Shown: piece after piece, positions 54,784-64,000 of the stretch | Layout of the letters: each line of letters begins with the position of its first letter | Position numbering within the stretch: the stretch's first letter is position 1 | Origin: Gautieria morchelliformis | Taxonomy: Eukaryota > Basidiomycota > Agaricomycetes > Gomphales > Gomphaceae | DNA: 64,000 bases | Direction: 5' to 3' | NCBI GenBank assembly: GCA_015179125.1 | Contig: WHVA01000014.1 | Coordinates: 186,001-250,000, forward strand | Position numbers and translations under genes: made by a program | The notes under the pieces: model-generated | The model's input: only the letters and a program-made list of their open reading frames with translations | Told to the model about the DNA's origin: nothing | Databases searched by the model: none

Positions 54784-56624
54784 TCAAAGCCAAGGCTCAC
54801 CTTCATGGGGACTAATATCATTTGAAACTGGGCTGCCGTCAGCTTTATTAGCATTTCTCTTCTCCTGCCATTCTGCAGCCGCATGTCGTGCAGCAGCATT
54901 AGCGACTGCACGCTCGTCCTCAATCTCGTACAGATTACACCGATCACACTCCGTGCACTGTTGCCGGGGCTCGACCCGGAAATGCTGGCAAAAGTGTCTG
55001 TACCGCGCCCCACCGACGTCTGCTCGGCAGATGTAGCACATCTCATATCCGCAAGGGCAAGTGAGCATGTTGCAACCCCCCGACTTCACAAACGACATGT
55101 GACATTGGGGGCACTGATTTAAACAGTACGTATTGGTCAATTGCCAAGCCTCACAAGCAACTATGATCCATACCGTGCGTTTCACGGCTTCCGACATGGC
55201 ACGTTCGACATAGAGACGCTGGCTATCCAGCGTTTCGCGGCGACAGTTGTGAAAGGCTGTCCACTCCTTTCCGCAATCGATACAGGTTGATATTTGACAT
55301 CGGGGGTTTTGGCATTTGAAAACCTTGGCCACGCCCATACGCCGCCGCCGGACACGCGCCATGGTGTCGGTGACCCACTTTCGAGCGGTCCCGAAGTCCG
55401 TTCCGTATAGTCTGTCCCATGCGTTATACAGACACACGAGGATCGAGATAGGAAGTGTCAAGAGCACAAGAACATGTTGTGAAAAGAATCGCACTATACA
55501 TATCACAGTGAGGACCAATAGTCCCACCACGTTGGAGCGAAGACGAGGCGCGACAGAGATGTCGACGGCAGCATACGTGCAGGCCGGACAGCGCACCAAT
55601 TGTAACCCTGAATTATGAAGTTGATCGCGGGCCAGTCGTTCTTCTAGTCGGTCGAATGTTTCGGCGGGCAGAACTTGTGATAGTAACGTGGAAGCGACAA
55701 ACCCCTGACATCCTGGCAGGGCAACGGACGAAATACAACGCACAGTCCCTTTCTCACGAAACAAACACCCGCCTTGTCCATACAAGGCCTCTTTAACGCT
55801 GCGATCAAGGCACATGTGGCAAAAGAAGTGGCCGTTTGTGCAGGCCGTTATGTCCTCCCAAGCAAAGTCGCCAAAGCAGCATTCGCATTCCAGCAAAGCC
55901 TGTGCCTGCGTGTATTCTTCTTCATTGATTAATTTAGCCAGTTTTCCGTCGCTCGATGACTGAGCATCACGCTCGGGCTTGCCGAGGGCATATATCTCCT
56001 CGTCGAGTCGCACACAGCCGGTAGCGCTCTCTAAGACATTGATAAGGGGCCGGGAGGCTGGTTTAGGTTTGCGAGTAAGCCAGGCTGTGAGATTGAAGCG
56101 CCAGGACTTGGCTGCAATACCAAGCAGCGCCTCGCGGCTCCGCGCATAATCGCCGTTGTTCTCAGAGACGACATTGCGCACCGTGGAACTAGCTAGTCCG
56201 CGGAATTCAGCCATGCTAGTCGTCATATTTTCAGACCATATTTGATTGACTGCAGGCAGAAATCTGAAGCGTACAGCAGCTTCTCGACAGTCGCTCTGTA
56301 CTGTTTTGAACGGAATTTCTCCCACTCTTCAAACCTCCCTGGTGGTAGACGAGTCGCTCCATGCGCATACCTCTCTGGGGTCTGTATGAGGGAATCTGCG
56401 GCCATGGACAGTCTAGACTCGGGGGAAGCGTCCAGGAGCAGCTCGCGGAGGAGAGAGACTTGATGCTCAGGAAACATCTCCGCCATAATCTGGAGAAAGC
56501 TGTTCATTTCGGCTAGGGAAACCTGCTCGACTGCCTCTTCATGTTTGGCCTTTGACCGAGGAAACGACGAACTGGACGCGGTGTGGGGGAAAGGTGCTAA
56601 CCTGGTGTACAAGTTACGCATCAT
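54784..56624 (-). CDS. RBR-type E3 ubiquitin ligase, RNF216-like, with internal membrane segment
   Basis: Ring-between-ring ligase. Exons 56275-56624 and 54784-56215 sum to 1782 nt, giving 593 residues. The N-terminus has a CUE-like helix bundle (EMNSFLQIMAEMFPEHQVSL, ESRLSMAADSLIQTPERYAH). RING1 starts at about residue 226: LECECCFGDFAWEDITACTN, then GHFFCHMCLDRSV. After CISSVALPGCQGFVASTLL and VRCPACTYAAVDISVA come two hydrophobic stretches NVVGLLVLTVICIVRFFSQ and LVLLTLPISILVCLYNAW within the RBR module. IBR: FKCQNPRCQISTCIDCGKEW; RING2: NQCPQCHMSFVKSGGCNMLT then CPCGYEMCYICRADVGG, with the catalytic Cys expected in CNMLTC. It ends GEPWL. The motif order fits RNF216/TRIAD3 in animals. Confidence 0.9.
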
Positions 56625-57089
56625 AGGAGATCATGACTTGGGATCGGAGTTTGATTCTCGATCGATTCTCCCGAACGGCTGCTAGCATTACGCCCGGCTG
56701 TACTGCCATTGGGATTGCAGATCGCTAAGTCCACGGTGGCAGTGGCGCGGAAATGAGGTCACTGCAAGCAGGAGTCCATTCGACCTGCTGGCAGAGGAAA
56801 TTGATAATCTTGGAAAAGGGCATTGGCTGGACGACGGGTTCCTAGAGAGTACTACCGTAGCCATTGTACTTTTGATATCATTATCAGAGCAGAGGATAAG
56901 TAATGTCCACAGAAAAAAAACTACGCAGAGGGTCCGCATCCAGAAATGACGCAAGGCTTAAATCGGCGTGGGAAAAGAATATACAGAGAGGATGTAGAAG
57001 CACGACTGTAGTGAAGGAATGAAAACAAAATGCCGAGACAAGCATTTGTGGGCAAAAGATGGGGCTTTCAGGGGTGGTTCTTGGGACAT
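56625..57089. other. Gap between RBR ligase and GT31 gene
   Basis: Same-strand gap holding the RBR promoter (minus strand) and the 3' end of the glycosyltransferase gene. No domain-bearing frame. Confidence 0.4.
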
Positions 57090-59557
57090 TCACCGATGCC
57101 GCCGTGATGTTGCCTGATGCGCTGCGGGTATCTTTGTTCTTGCACCGTCTCCCTCGTGGACACCAACCGTCTGCGTCGTCTCCGTTCCCGCGGTCCAGCC
57201 CTCCTCGCCCTCAATGATCTCTTCTCCACCTAGCAGAGCCAGGGCTGTCTCCAAAAACCACTCATTCTTTTTGATAAAATGCACCACGACCGTGCCACCA
57301 ACACGGTTACCTTCATACCTCTTCCGGCGTCCTTCTCGTTTCTCCCATGCATGCAATGCCGTCTCAGGACCGCCTTCAAACAGCACACTCATGGCGCTGC
57401 CTTCCACGAGCGCCTCAATGGATTGCAGCGGGGTGAGATTCCCAACTGGGAACGTGTAGTGCGTCCCGAACCGCGAAACAGACGAATATGAATAGGAAGG
57501 CGTTGTCGCCAGCAGCGGCGACGGCAGTTCATATGTTACAGTGTCAGAGCTTCTTATTCCGTTTCCATTTGATGGAGAAGCAGCCAGCGTGGATGAGGGC
57601 GCTGACTCGGATGTGGACGCGGCGGGGGCGAGAAGGCCCTTGAGTGGCCTAAGCAATGACAAGATCGATCGTCTCACACGAGTGGCCTCGGAGGGAAACA
57701 AAAACCCATGGGAGTACACAGTACCAGCTCTCGGGTGGTCATACATCCAGCATCGTTCTGCTGCCCACCTGATCTCGCTGGCGCGGGGGTGTAATCGCAA
57801 CCACTTCGCGGTCTGCTTATCTTCAGCGCCACGCGTCATGCCTTTGATGATGGGCTCGGTCGCAACCCAGTTCACCAGCGTCCATGAAAGGGCGTATAGT
57901 TCTCCTGCCATGAAGTGGTTCTTGACGAGGTAGCCCCAGTAGATAAGCGGGTCGGTGTAGGTGTTTGGAAACATGGATGATGCGTACTCCGAAGTATAGA
58001 GAGAGTGCCAAGCTTTAGACTGAGATTGAGCTGATAGCACTTGCGAAGGAAGTCGTGAGTTTTCTTCGGAGGGTGTGTGCGGCTGCGAAGCGGGGTACAC
58101 TCGTGGTGCCTTCTCCGCAGCAGCTCCTCGCAATGCAGTGTCGAGCTCAACGCGTAGGCGTGCTTCGAGCTCCGCGAGCATCACAAAGGAGTCGTCGTCT
58201 GCCTTTGCTACGTAATCTGGGCGAACCCACCTACCCTTGGCACCAGATAAGCCCGACCGGGGGTCGTGAGGAGCGGGTGGGGGTGGATCGACCGTATGAT
58301 TAGAATAGGGAGACCACTGGGATAAGTGAGATTGGGCAGGAGGAGGGACCCACGCATTTTCGGCAACCCAGGAGAAAAACGCATGTGTCTTGCCAGAGTT
58401 CATGTTCTCCGAGATTGGCAGTTGTATCATGTCATTGTAGGCTGTGCGGTGCTTAAGACAAGGTGAAAAAAAAAACAAGCTGCAAGGTCACATACTCTCA
58501 GACTCGAGTTGTACGCGACGCTCCCAGCCGCTACGAGGCTTTCCGAGCACAAATCGAACAATGGTACGGCTGGTGCCATTCCCGCCGTCAGCATTGATAG
58601 CACCGAACCGACTACGCTCCTGGCTAGCCCAAGTACTCCGGATAAGCATGCGACGTTCGACCGCCGAGTCAGTTGTGAACACGCCAAGGAAAACGCCTGC
58701 TGGAGGGATATCGTCTAAATATGAAGGAGGGAAGGGGTTAGATACAAGCGATTCGCTAGGGTTGCTCGGGTCAAAGTCAACGGGCACCTGCATGGTAAAG
58801 TGCTCGTCTGCGGGTGCGCGGGGAAGAGAGGGAGGATCTGTGGAAGTTGAAGGGATCGAGCAGTATGCCCGCCAAGGGAGTGATGCTTTATCGGGGTTTA
58901 ATATGTGCATTAAGAGCAGAGTGATGAGTATGGCGACAATGGTGAAGACGAGCAGGGTAAGAATCTGCAAAAGGTGGTCAGAAAGCTGAAGGGGTGTCTC
59001 CCAACGGCACTCACGATAGATGTGGGTTGCTTTGGGAAGAATGGATATCGGATAAGCCGCCGCATTTGGCGCTTCAAGCCTCGGAAACCAAAGCGAGTTT
59101 CACGACGCAGCCTTCGTCTCCTGCGCCGGGAATCTCCAGGATGGCTGCCCATGAGCCACCATCTACGAGCATCGTCATTCCACCAAGATGTGCGGCGGGC
59201 GTTCGCTCGGCCGAGGAGTGGGGATGTTGGCTCCGAGTCTGCGTCAGAAGTATAGGAAGAGGAAGATGCGCCAGGAGAGGCATAGTGTACGGGCAATGGA
59301 GACGAAGAACGTGATGGTACAGGTGAAGGATTTGCAGAAGGCGGCAGCCGGAAGTCAGACGGTCCCCACGCGGCAGTTGGGGTGGTTTGCGTCGGCGACG
59401 CACGCTGCAAGGTGATTCCCGGGTGTGCTGCGGGAGCCGTCCTGGAAGACCTCACGGTTGCATTTGATTCTGTGGAAGAGCATGAGGACTCGTCGTCCTC
59501 ATAATCGCTCGGAGGTCTGTCCACCCTTGGAGCGAGCAAGCTGAGGGCAACAGGCAT
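57090..59557 (-). CDS. Glycosyltransferase family 31-like type II membrane protein
   Basis: Probable Golgi beta-1,3-galactosyl/N-acetylglucosaminyl-type transferase. The ATG at 59557 gives MPVALSLLAPRVDRPPSDYE and a disordered cytosolic N-terminus of about 180 residues rich in Arg (RRRRRRLRRETRFGFRGLKR). One signal-anchor helix follows: ILTLLVFTIVAILITLLLMH. The lumenal part has FLGVFTTDSAVERRMLIRST and WASQERSRF (GT31 start block), IVRFVLGKPRSGWERRVQLE, AYNDMIQLPISENMNSGKTH, and the metal-binding DxD-like KADDDSFVMLAELEARLR. Later DPLIYWGYLVKNHFMAGELY, ASEIRWAAERCWMYDHPR and GTHYTFPVGNLTPLQSIEAL, ending near HQATSRRHR. Two introns. The family is confident; acceptor is unknown. Confidence 0.85.
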
Positions 59558-59776
59558 AATAGATAGATGCTGTAAAGAACGGTCAGAGCCAGCTTTGAGA
59601 GCGCTGGAAGCAGTTGGGTAGCACACAGGCTAAGGTAGTGTTTTTAGATACTTAGGCACCGCACAGTATTTCCGATCTCTCTTTAGACGCCCACACTGCA
59701 CTCCAAGACGGCATATTGTACATCAAAAAGGGTTGGCAACCGTCTCCGACAAAAAAACATGTATTAGACATGGCTA

Positions 59777-60786
59777 TTACTCGTAGGCAGAGTTCAGAAA
59801 CTGCAGTAAACTCTCCCGGTTCGCATCTCGTTCGTGGTCCGCCGCGTCTTTGTGCACTTTCAACTTGATCTATACGGCCATCGTATCCCAACACCAGTTC
59901 ACGTTGTCAATCCGATCGCCACATAACGCCATCAAGACAGACACACCTTTTTGCCCGTCAGCACGCTGCGTCTCTCGTCCTTATCACCACTCTTGCGCTT
60001 CTTGTGAGACGATCTGTGTTTGTCCTTGTGCCGTGAAGAAGAAGAAGAATGCTTTGACCGGTGAGAATGTCCGTCGGCAGACCGACTGCGATGCCTTCGA
60101 TGGCGGCGGCCTTTTGATTTGTGGCGTGAAGACCCGTGCGAGTCCGTAGATGATGTCGTAGATGGCGAACGACGGTAGCCACGACCCTGAATTTACAAGT
60201 TTCATGCCGGAGAGGATCCAGGCTGTGCACAACTCACCCGTTCACTCGTCTCTGGACGAGGCTCTGGGGATTCTGACCGAGGCTGCCGGATCTAGGCAGA
60301 TGTGTAAACACGAATGAAACCAAACAAAGGATTGGACCTGCCGTATCAACACTCTGGCTCCGCCTCTTCTCGCGCTGAGACTCTTTATCCTCTCCTCTCA
60401 TCCGCTCGCTGTTTCTATCCAGACTCCGATTTCTTCTGTGCTCGTGGGTATTGTCGCGATCCCTATGTTCCCTAGAGGCATAGTACGAAGCCTCCTCGTG
60501 CCTCCGCCGTGGTGATCGGGAACGGCTCCGGCCTGTTGCATCGTGATTTACGGTTTTATTTATTGATGTCCAACATCATAGTGTGTGTGACCGCAGTCAA
60601 GTCGCCCCATGTTCGTTCGGGAAGTGGGGGATGGCAAGTGAGTTCCTCGTCGGCAAATGGTGGGTGATTTCACTCACCGTTTCGCTGACTATGACCTTTG
60701 GACATCGTATACGAGGACGATCTGTCCCTTCTGTACGACTCTGGTGTAGCATCGCGTCGACGGTGCGAATGATACTTGTCACTCAT
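59777..60786 (-). CDS. RS-rich nuclear protein with conserved C-terminus
   Basis: Splicing-related protein by composition. The ATG at 60786 gives MSDKYHSHRRRDATPESYRR. Further exons hold TGRSRSRSPRRRHEEASYYA, SERMRGEDKESQREKRRSQS, RQPRSESPEPRPETSE and GRGYRRSPSTTSSTDSHGSS followed by KSKGRRHRRHRSRSADG. The last exon encodes IKLKVHKDAADHERDANRES and LLQFLNSAYE, which looks ordered and may be the functional end, with TAA at 59777. Four introns of about 40-80 nt. The family is not recognised by name; a role in pre-mRNA splicing is inference from RS dipeptides. Frames in other phases show no domain. Confidence 0.72.
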
Positions 60787-61569
60787 AACCGGTGAGAGTC
60801 GACGTCTGCTGAGATTCAATTACATACGGGCGTCACAAATTGCCTGGCATCAGCGCGTCACATGCCTTGACGACTTGCTTAACTCTGGAGCTTGAAGCTT
60901 GAAGAGCACGTCCCTACAGCCTGCGCCACGACCAGCGCGTAGGTGGCTTCAGTTACTTGGCATGGTAATGTCTCACAGGCCGAAGCTGCCGCAGGTGCGA
61001 TTGGCAACAGCCGTAGTCGTACCGTGAAACAAAGGATGAGGCTCAGTATAGCTTTCTTCCGTCCCACGTACGATCCTTGCTCTGAGAGCGTGTAACGGGA
61101 GTTGCGCGGTGTAGGTGAAATATACGACATCAATCCTTGAATTAGTATGTCGCGAGGTGCATGTAATCCTATGTCTGCTTATTTCTGCAACAAGAATGCA
61201 ACACCTAACTTGTTTGATTACTAGTAAATATAGCAGCCAGTGTGCTGGGCTGAGCGAAAGAAAGGAAGGACCCTTTAGCACTGTGGAGAGATCTTCCTTT
61301 GAAGACCATCCGCCGAACGTCGCGATACTAATCAGTCGCAGAGTGACCTGATAGCGTCCTCGATAGTCTCAGATCAACAGCTAAGTACAGAAAAACAGTC
61401 ACGTATTACTAAGAACTGCTGCTATGGGCCTGCAATAAAAATGCCCGGCAAAAGCCGGCACCATGGGCCTCTGTGGGCTTGCTCAATTGTTTATGATTGC
61501 GAGACTCGTTTTTCCCTCCCGAACTCGTTCTGCCAGCTCCAAAGCAGAATCTTGTCCACTAGAATCGCA
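60787..61569. other. Divergent region between RS protein and Rap1-like genes
   Basis: A 783-bp gap holding both promoters. Several small frames (for example 60973-61281) have no domain. A small hairpin GCCGGC...AAAA...GCCGGC-like lies at 61443-61459 in the leader of the Rap1-like gene. No tRNA is found. Confidence 0.4.
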
Positions 61570-63993
61570 ATGGCCGGCATGTCTTACCCTGTGTTGACAA
61601 GTTCCCAAGCCCCCGTGTTTACTGGGGAGAGTGGACAGCCCTGGAGATTCTTCGTCGAGGCCACAGCGGTCAGGGGACGGCCTACTCTTATACGGAAACT
61701 TTTCAAGAATGGCGGTTCGGTTGTCAATTCAGCGCGTGAGGCCGATATCTTGCTTGCCGAACACAACACCAAGGAGGCGTTGGAACTTCTTGAAGCATGG
61801 TGTGGCGATAAAGTTCTACTTAGTACTCGATGGGCAGCACGTTGTCTAGAGGAGCGCACGTTCTTGGGCAGTGACCGTGGCTGGGCAGGATGTGAACTAA
61901 CTCGAGAAGTTTTGCTCAAGGGTATAGTCTCCAGCGACACTGCTAGCGAGGATGAAGAGGAGGAAGAGCCACGAAAGTCGGCACAGTTCCTTGTGATCAA
62001 GTAATTGCGACTAATAGACTCCTCTTCAGGCCCAAACGGCCACACCGTACACTCCCTTCGTCTCAATCTTCTACTCCAAGCAAGTCTTCTACTCTAAGCA
62101 AGCAGCCGTTGTCAGAACCTGGACCATCCCGGTCGCGTACATCAAATACTGCATCCCCTACCCACTCACGTAAACGTCCTTCCTCTAACTCCGAACAGAA
62201 GCAAACCCCTCCCAAACTTCGCAATTCGATTTCCCAATCTCCGGCCACACCAAGTTTAACAATGCCAGTGGACATAGCCCCTCAGACTTCACCTTCGCAG
62301 ACAGCTCTACAGCAGCAACAAGCCCTTGTTGCAACCATGTTCAATAGCCTAATACAAGTCTCGCAACAGCCTCCTAATCCTGACTTATTTTCCTCCTTGG
62401 GCCAATTTACGAACTTCCCGCAGATTACCCCACTTCTTGCATCGTCTCTTCAACAATATTTTACTCAACAGCTCCCAGCCACTGCGCACGCCCTACACGC
62501 CCAGCACCCAGAAGTCGCCGGACACGTTGACGCTTCATCCAGTACCCAAGAGTCTTCGACCCGGCCCACTCCAGAAGATGTTGACACAGATGTGGTTTCA
62601 GATGCTGCGTCCGTTAGATCAGAGGAGGGCGAAGTGGAGCTCTCAGTTTCACACAGGCGTGCAGCAAAGGAGCGGGCAACGAACGGCTCGTCCTCTGATC
62701 ACGAAATCCAAACAGCGATTCGGAGCAACCCACCACGTTCGAATAATAATAAACCCAGGAAGAAAAGTGGCATTTTTGTGGATGGACAGGGGAACCCCCT
62801 GCGCTTTTATATTATGGTGGATCTCAAGAACCGGAAGGATCTGGTGAAAATTGTTCGGGTGTGTGGGGAACTATACTTTCCAGAATCATATTGATGCGTG
62901 ATCTATAGACACACAATGGAACCATAGTCTCACAGATGAACGATGCCGACTACATCATACTAAACAACCGTCAGTACTTCCTTACTTTATTCGTCGTCGG
63001 TTTATACTCAATTCTCACGTCTGTATCATCGCTGTCAGGATCAAACCAGTTCCAGAAAACCCTTGAGTTGCTGCCAATCCGCAGCATAGCACTCTCACCG
63101 ACGTGGCTCGAGGAGTGCGAGAAAATGGGTACGCTGGCCGAACTGGGGTCGCATGTTATCGATATAACGTCGGGTGTTGGACGGGGGTTGTCGCGACGCA
63201 AACCTATAGCTGCAAAGAGACGTCCCATTCAAGGGGAATGCGAGAGCGAAGAGGAGGTTCCCAAACGTCTTAGGCAGCCTGCGACGCCCCAGAAACCGTT
63301 ACCAACCATAAAACCACGGGACGGAACCAATGACGCCCGGTCACGTTCACCATCTCCATTGGCTCCAACGCCCGTCATGGCTCCCTCACCGGGAAAATTT
63401 ATGTTTACTGAGGAAGATCGCATATGGTATTTCAAATACGCGCGGGCCAAACTTGAACGGGATCCGTATATGACCCGCGCCGCACTTTTGCGTGCTGTAG
63501 CAAGCAAGGTACGTTTCATTCATCTCGCTTATAGACCGCCGGTGCAAGGCATCCTCACGTTTACCCTTGGTGATTTATTTTTATTTTCTGGCAGGCACCA
63601 CACCACTCACTAAAGAGTTGGGATAACATGACGCGCACCAAGTGGGCTGGCGAGATGAGGGCGTTGAAGGAGGAGATGGCCATCCCTCGCGGAGAGACAA
63701 GCACGACTTTCCCGTCGCCATCTTCATCACCCAAACCTCGAGACACGCAGACTGAATTAGTGTATCCAGAAACTTCGCCTGCTCCCGTGCCAAATCAGTC
63801 CAGCTTTACTCTGCCATCCAGCAGCAGATCCACTTGGCTCAGCTCGCAGGCAGAACCATCCCCTTGCACGAATCTCAAGCGTAAAGAGCCGCCAAGTGAA
63901 GACCAGGTTGATTTGGTGGCCGTGGAGCAATACAGCAAACGATTCAAAACAGAAGACGAGGTCGTCAACGTAGATTTATATCCGGACGTATAG
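61570..63993 (+). CDS. BRCT-BRCT-Myb protein, Rap1-like
   Basis: Candidate telomere protein. The ATG at 61570 gives MAGMSYPVLTSSQAPVFTGE; an in-frame ATG at 61441 would add 43 residues. BRCT1: PWRFFVEATAVRGRPTLIRK, NSAREADILLAEHNTKEALE. A Ser/Gln-rich linker contains an 18-bp tandem repeat (62070-62103). BRCT2: PLRFYIMVDLKNRKDLVKIV, RTHNGTIVSQMNDADYIILN, FQKTLELLPIRSIALSPTWL. A Rap1-type Myb domain follows: FMFTEEDRIWYFKYARAKLE, MTRAALLRAVASKAPHHSLK then SWDNMTRTKWAGEMRALKEE. It ends NVDLYPDV with TAG at 63991. The first intron may be as short as 29 nt (62001-62029) or 80 nt (62001-62080); both keep frame. A C-terminal RCT domain is not evident. Name by architecture only. Confidence 0.8.
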
Positions 63994-64000
63994 CTCAAGC

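Overview
The window is a gene-dense, intron-rich stretch of nuclear DNA from a filamentous basidiomycete, most likely an Agaricomycete. The evidence is: many 45-70 nt GT-AG introns with CTNA-type branch sites just before the acceptor; short intergenic gaps; and several families characteristic of mushrooms (WSC-domain glyoxal oxidase, a DUF7704 membrane protein, a secreted Ala/Ser-rich protein, Ser/Thr-rich single-pass membrane protein). I see no rRNA, tRNA, CRISPR array, transposase or reverse transcriptase. All exon structures were assembled by eye from frame continuity and splice signals, so internal junctions are approximate unless an exon sum is given.

Layout. 0.3-3.1 kb: a secreted Ala-rich protein and a SAP30-like Sin3-complex subunit, both on the minus strand. 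3.4-6.3 kb: chorismate synthase and an unknown protein with a Trp/Cys tail, on the plus strand. 6.8-10.9 kb: a copper-radical glyoxal oxidase behind four WSC domains. 12.5-16.3 kb: GET3 and SRP68, divergent, both ER-targeting factors. 16.5-19.6 kb: a rhodanese plus tyrosine phosphatase protein. 19.9-21.3 kb: a DUF7704 membrane protein and a 54-residue SERF-type protein. 22.3-24.6 kb: NPL4. 25.5-31.0 kb: a tricalbin-type SMP/multi-C2 tether.

31.3-37.6 kb: a TauD-type dioxygenase divergent from an oligopeptide transporter; the promoter region between them carries CACGTG boxes, which suggests a sulfur-scavenging pair. 38.0-40.4 kb: an RBM39-like splicing factor. 41.1-43.5 kb: a RidA protein next to a PLP-dependent D-serine dehydratase, a sensible pairing because RidA removes enamine/imine by-products of such dehydratases. 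43.6-47.4 kb: a Rab GTPase and a mucin-like membrane protein. 47.7-50.1 kb: SGT1 (CS-SGS form) and a GST-like protein. 50.4-54.5 kb: a degenerate-kinase protein and a small hydrophobic membrane protein. 54.8-59.6 kb: an RBR ubiquitin ligase with an intramembrane insert and a GT31 glycosyltransferase. 59.8-64.0 kb: an RS-rich protein and a BRCT-BRCT-Myb (Rap1-like) protein.

Most of the window is ordinary housekeeping chromosome. I did not find a clear new multi-gene system. The least routine points are the shared TauD/transporter promoter, the GET3/SRP68 head-to-head pair, the long insert inside the phosphatase catalytic domain, the membrane segment inside the RBR module, the kinase-like protein lacking catalytic residues, and a few small or frame-shifting genes that are easy to miss.
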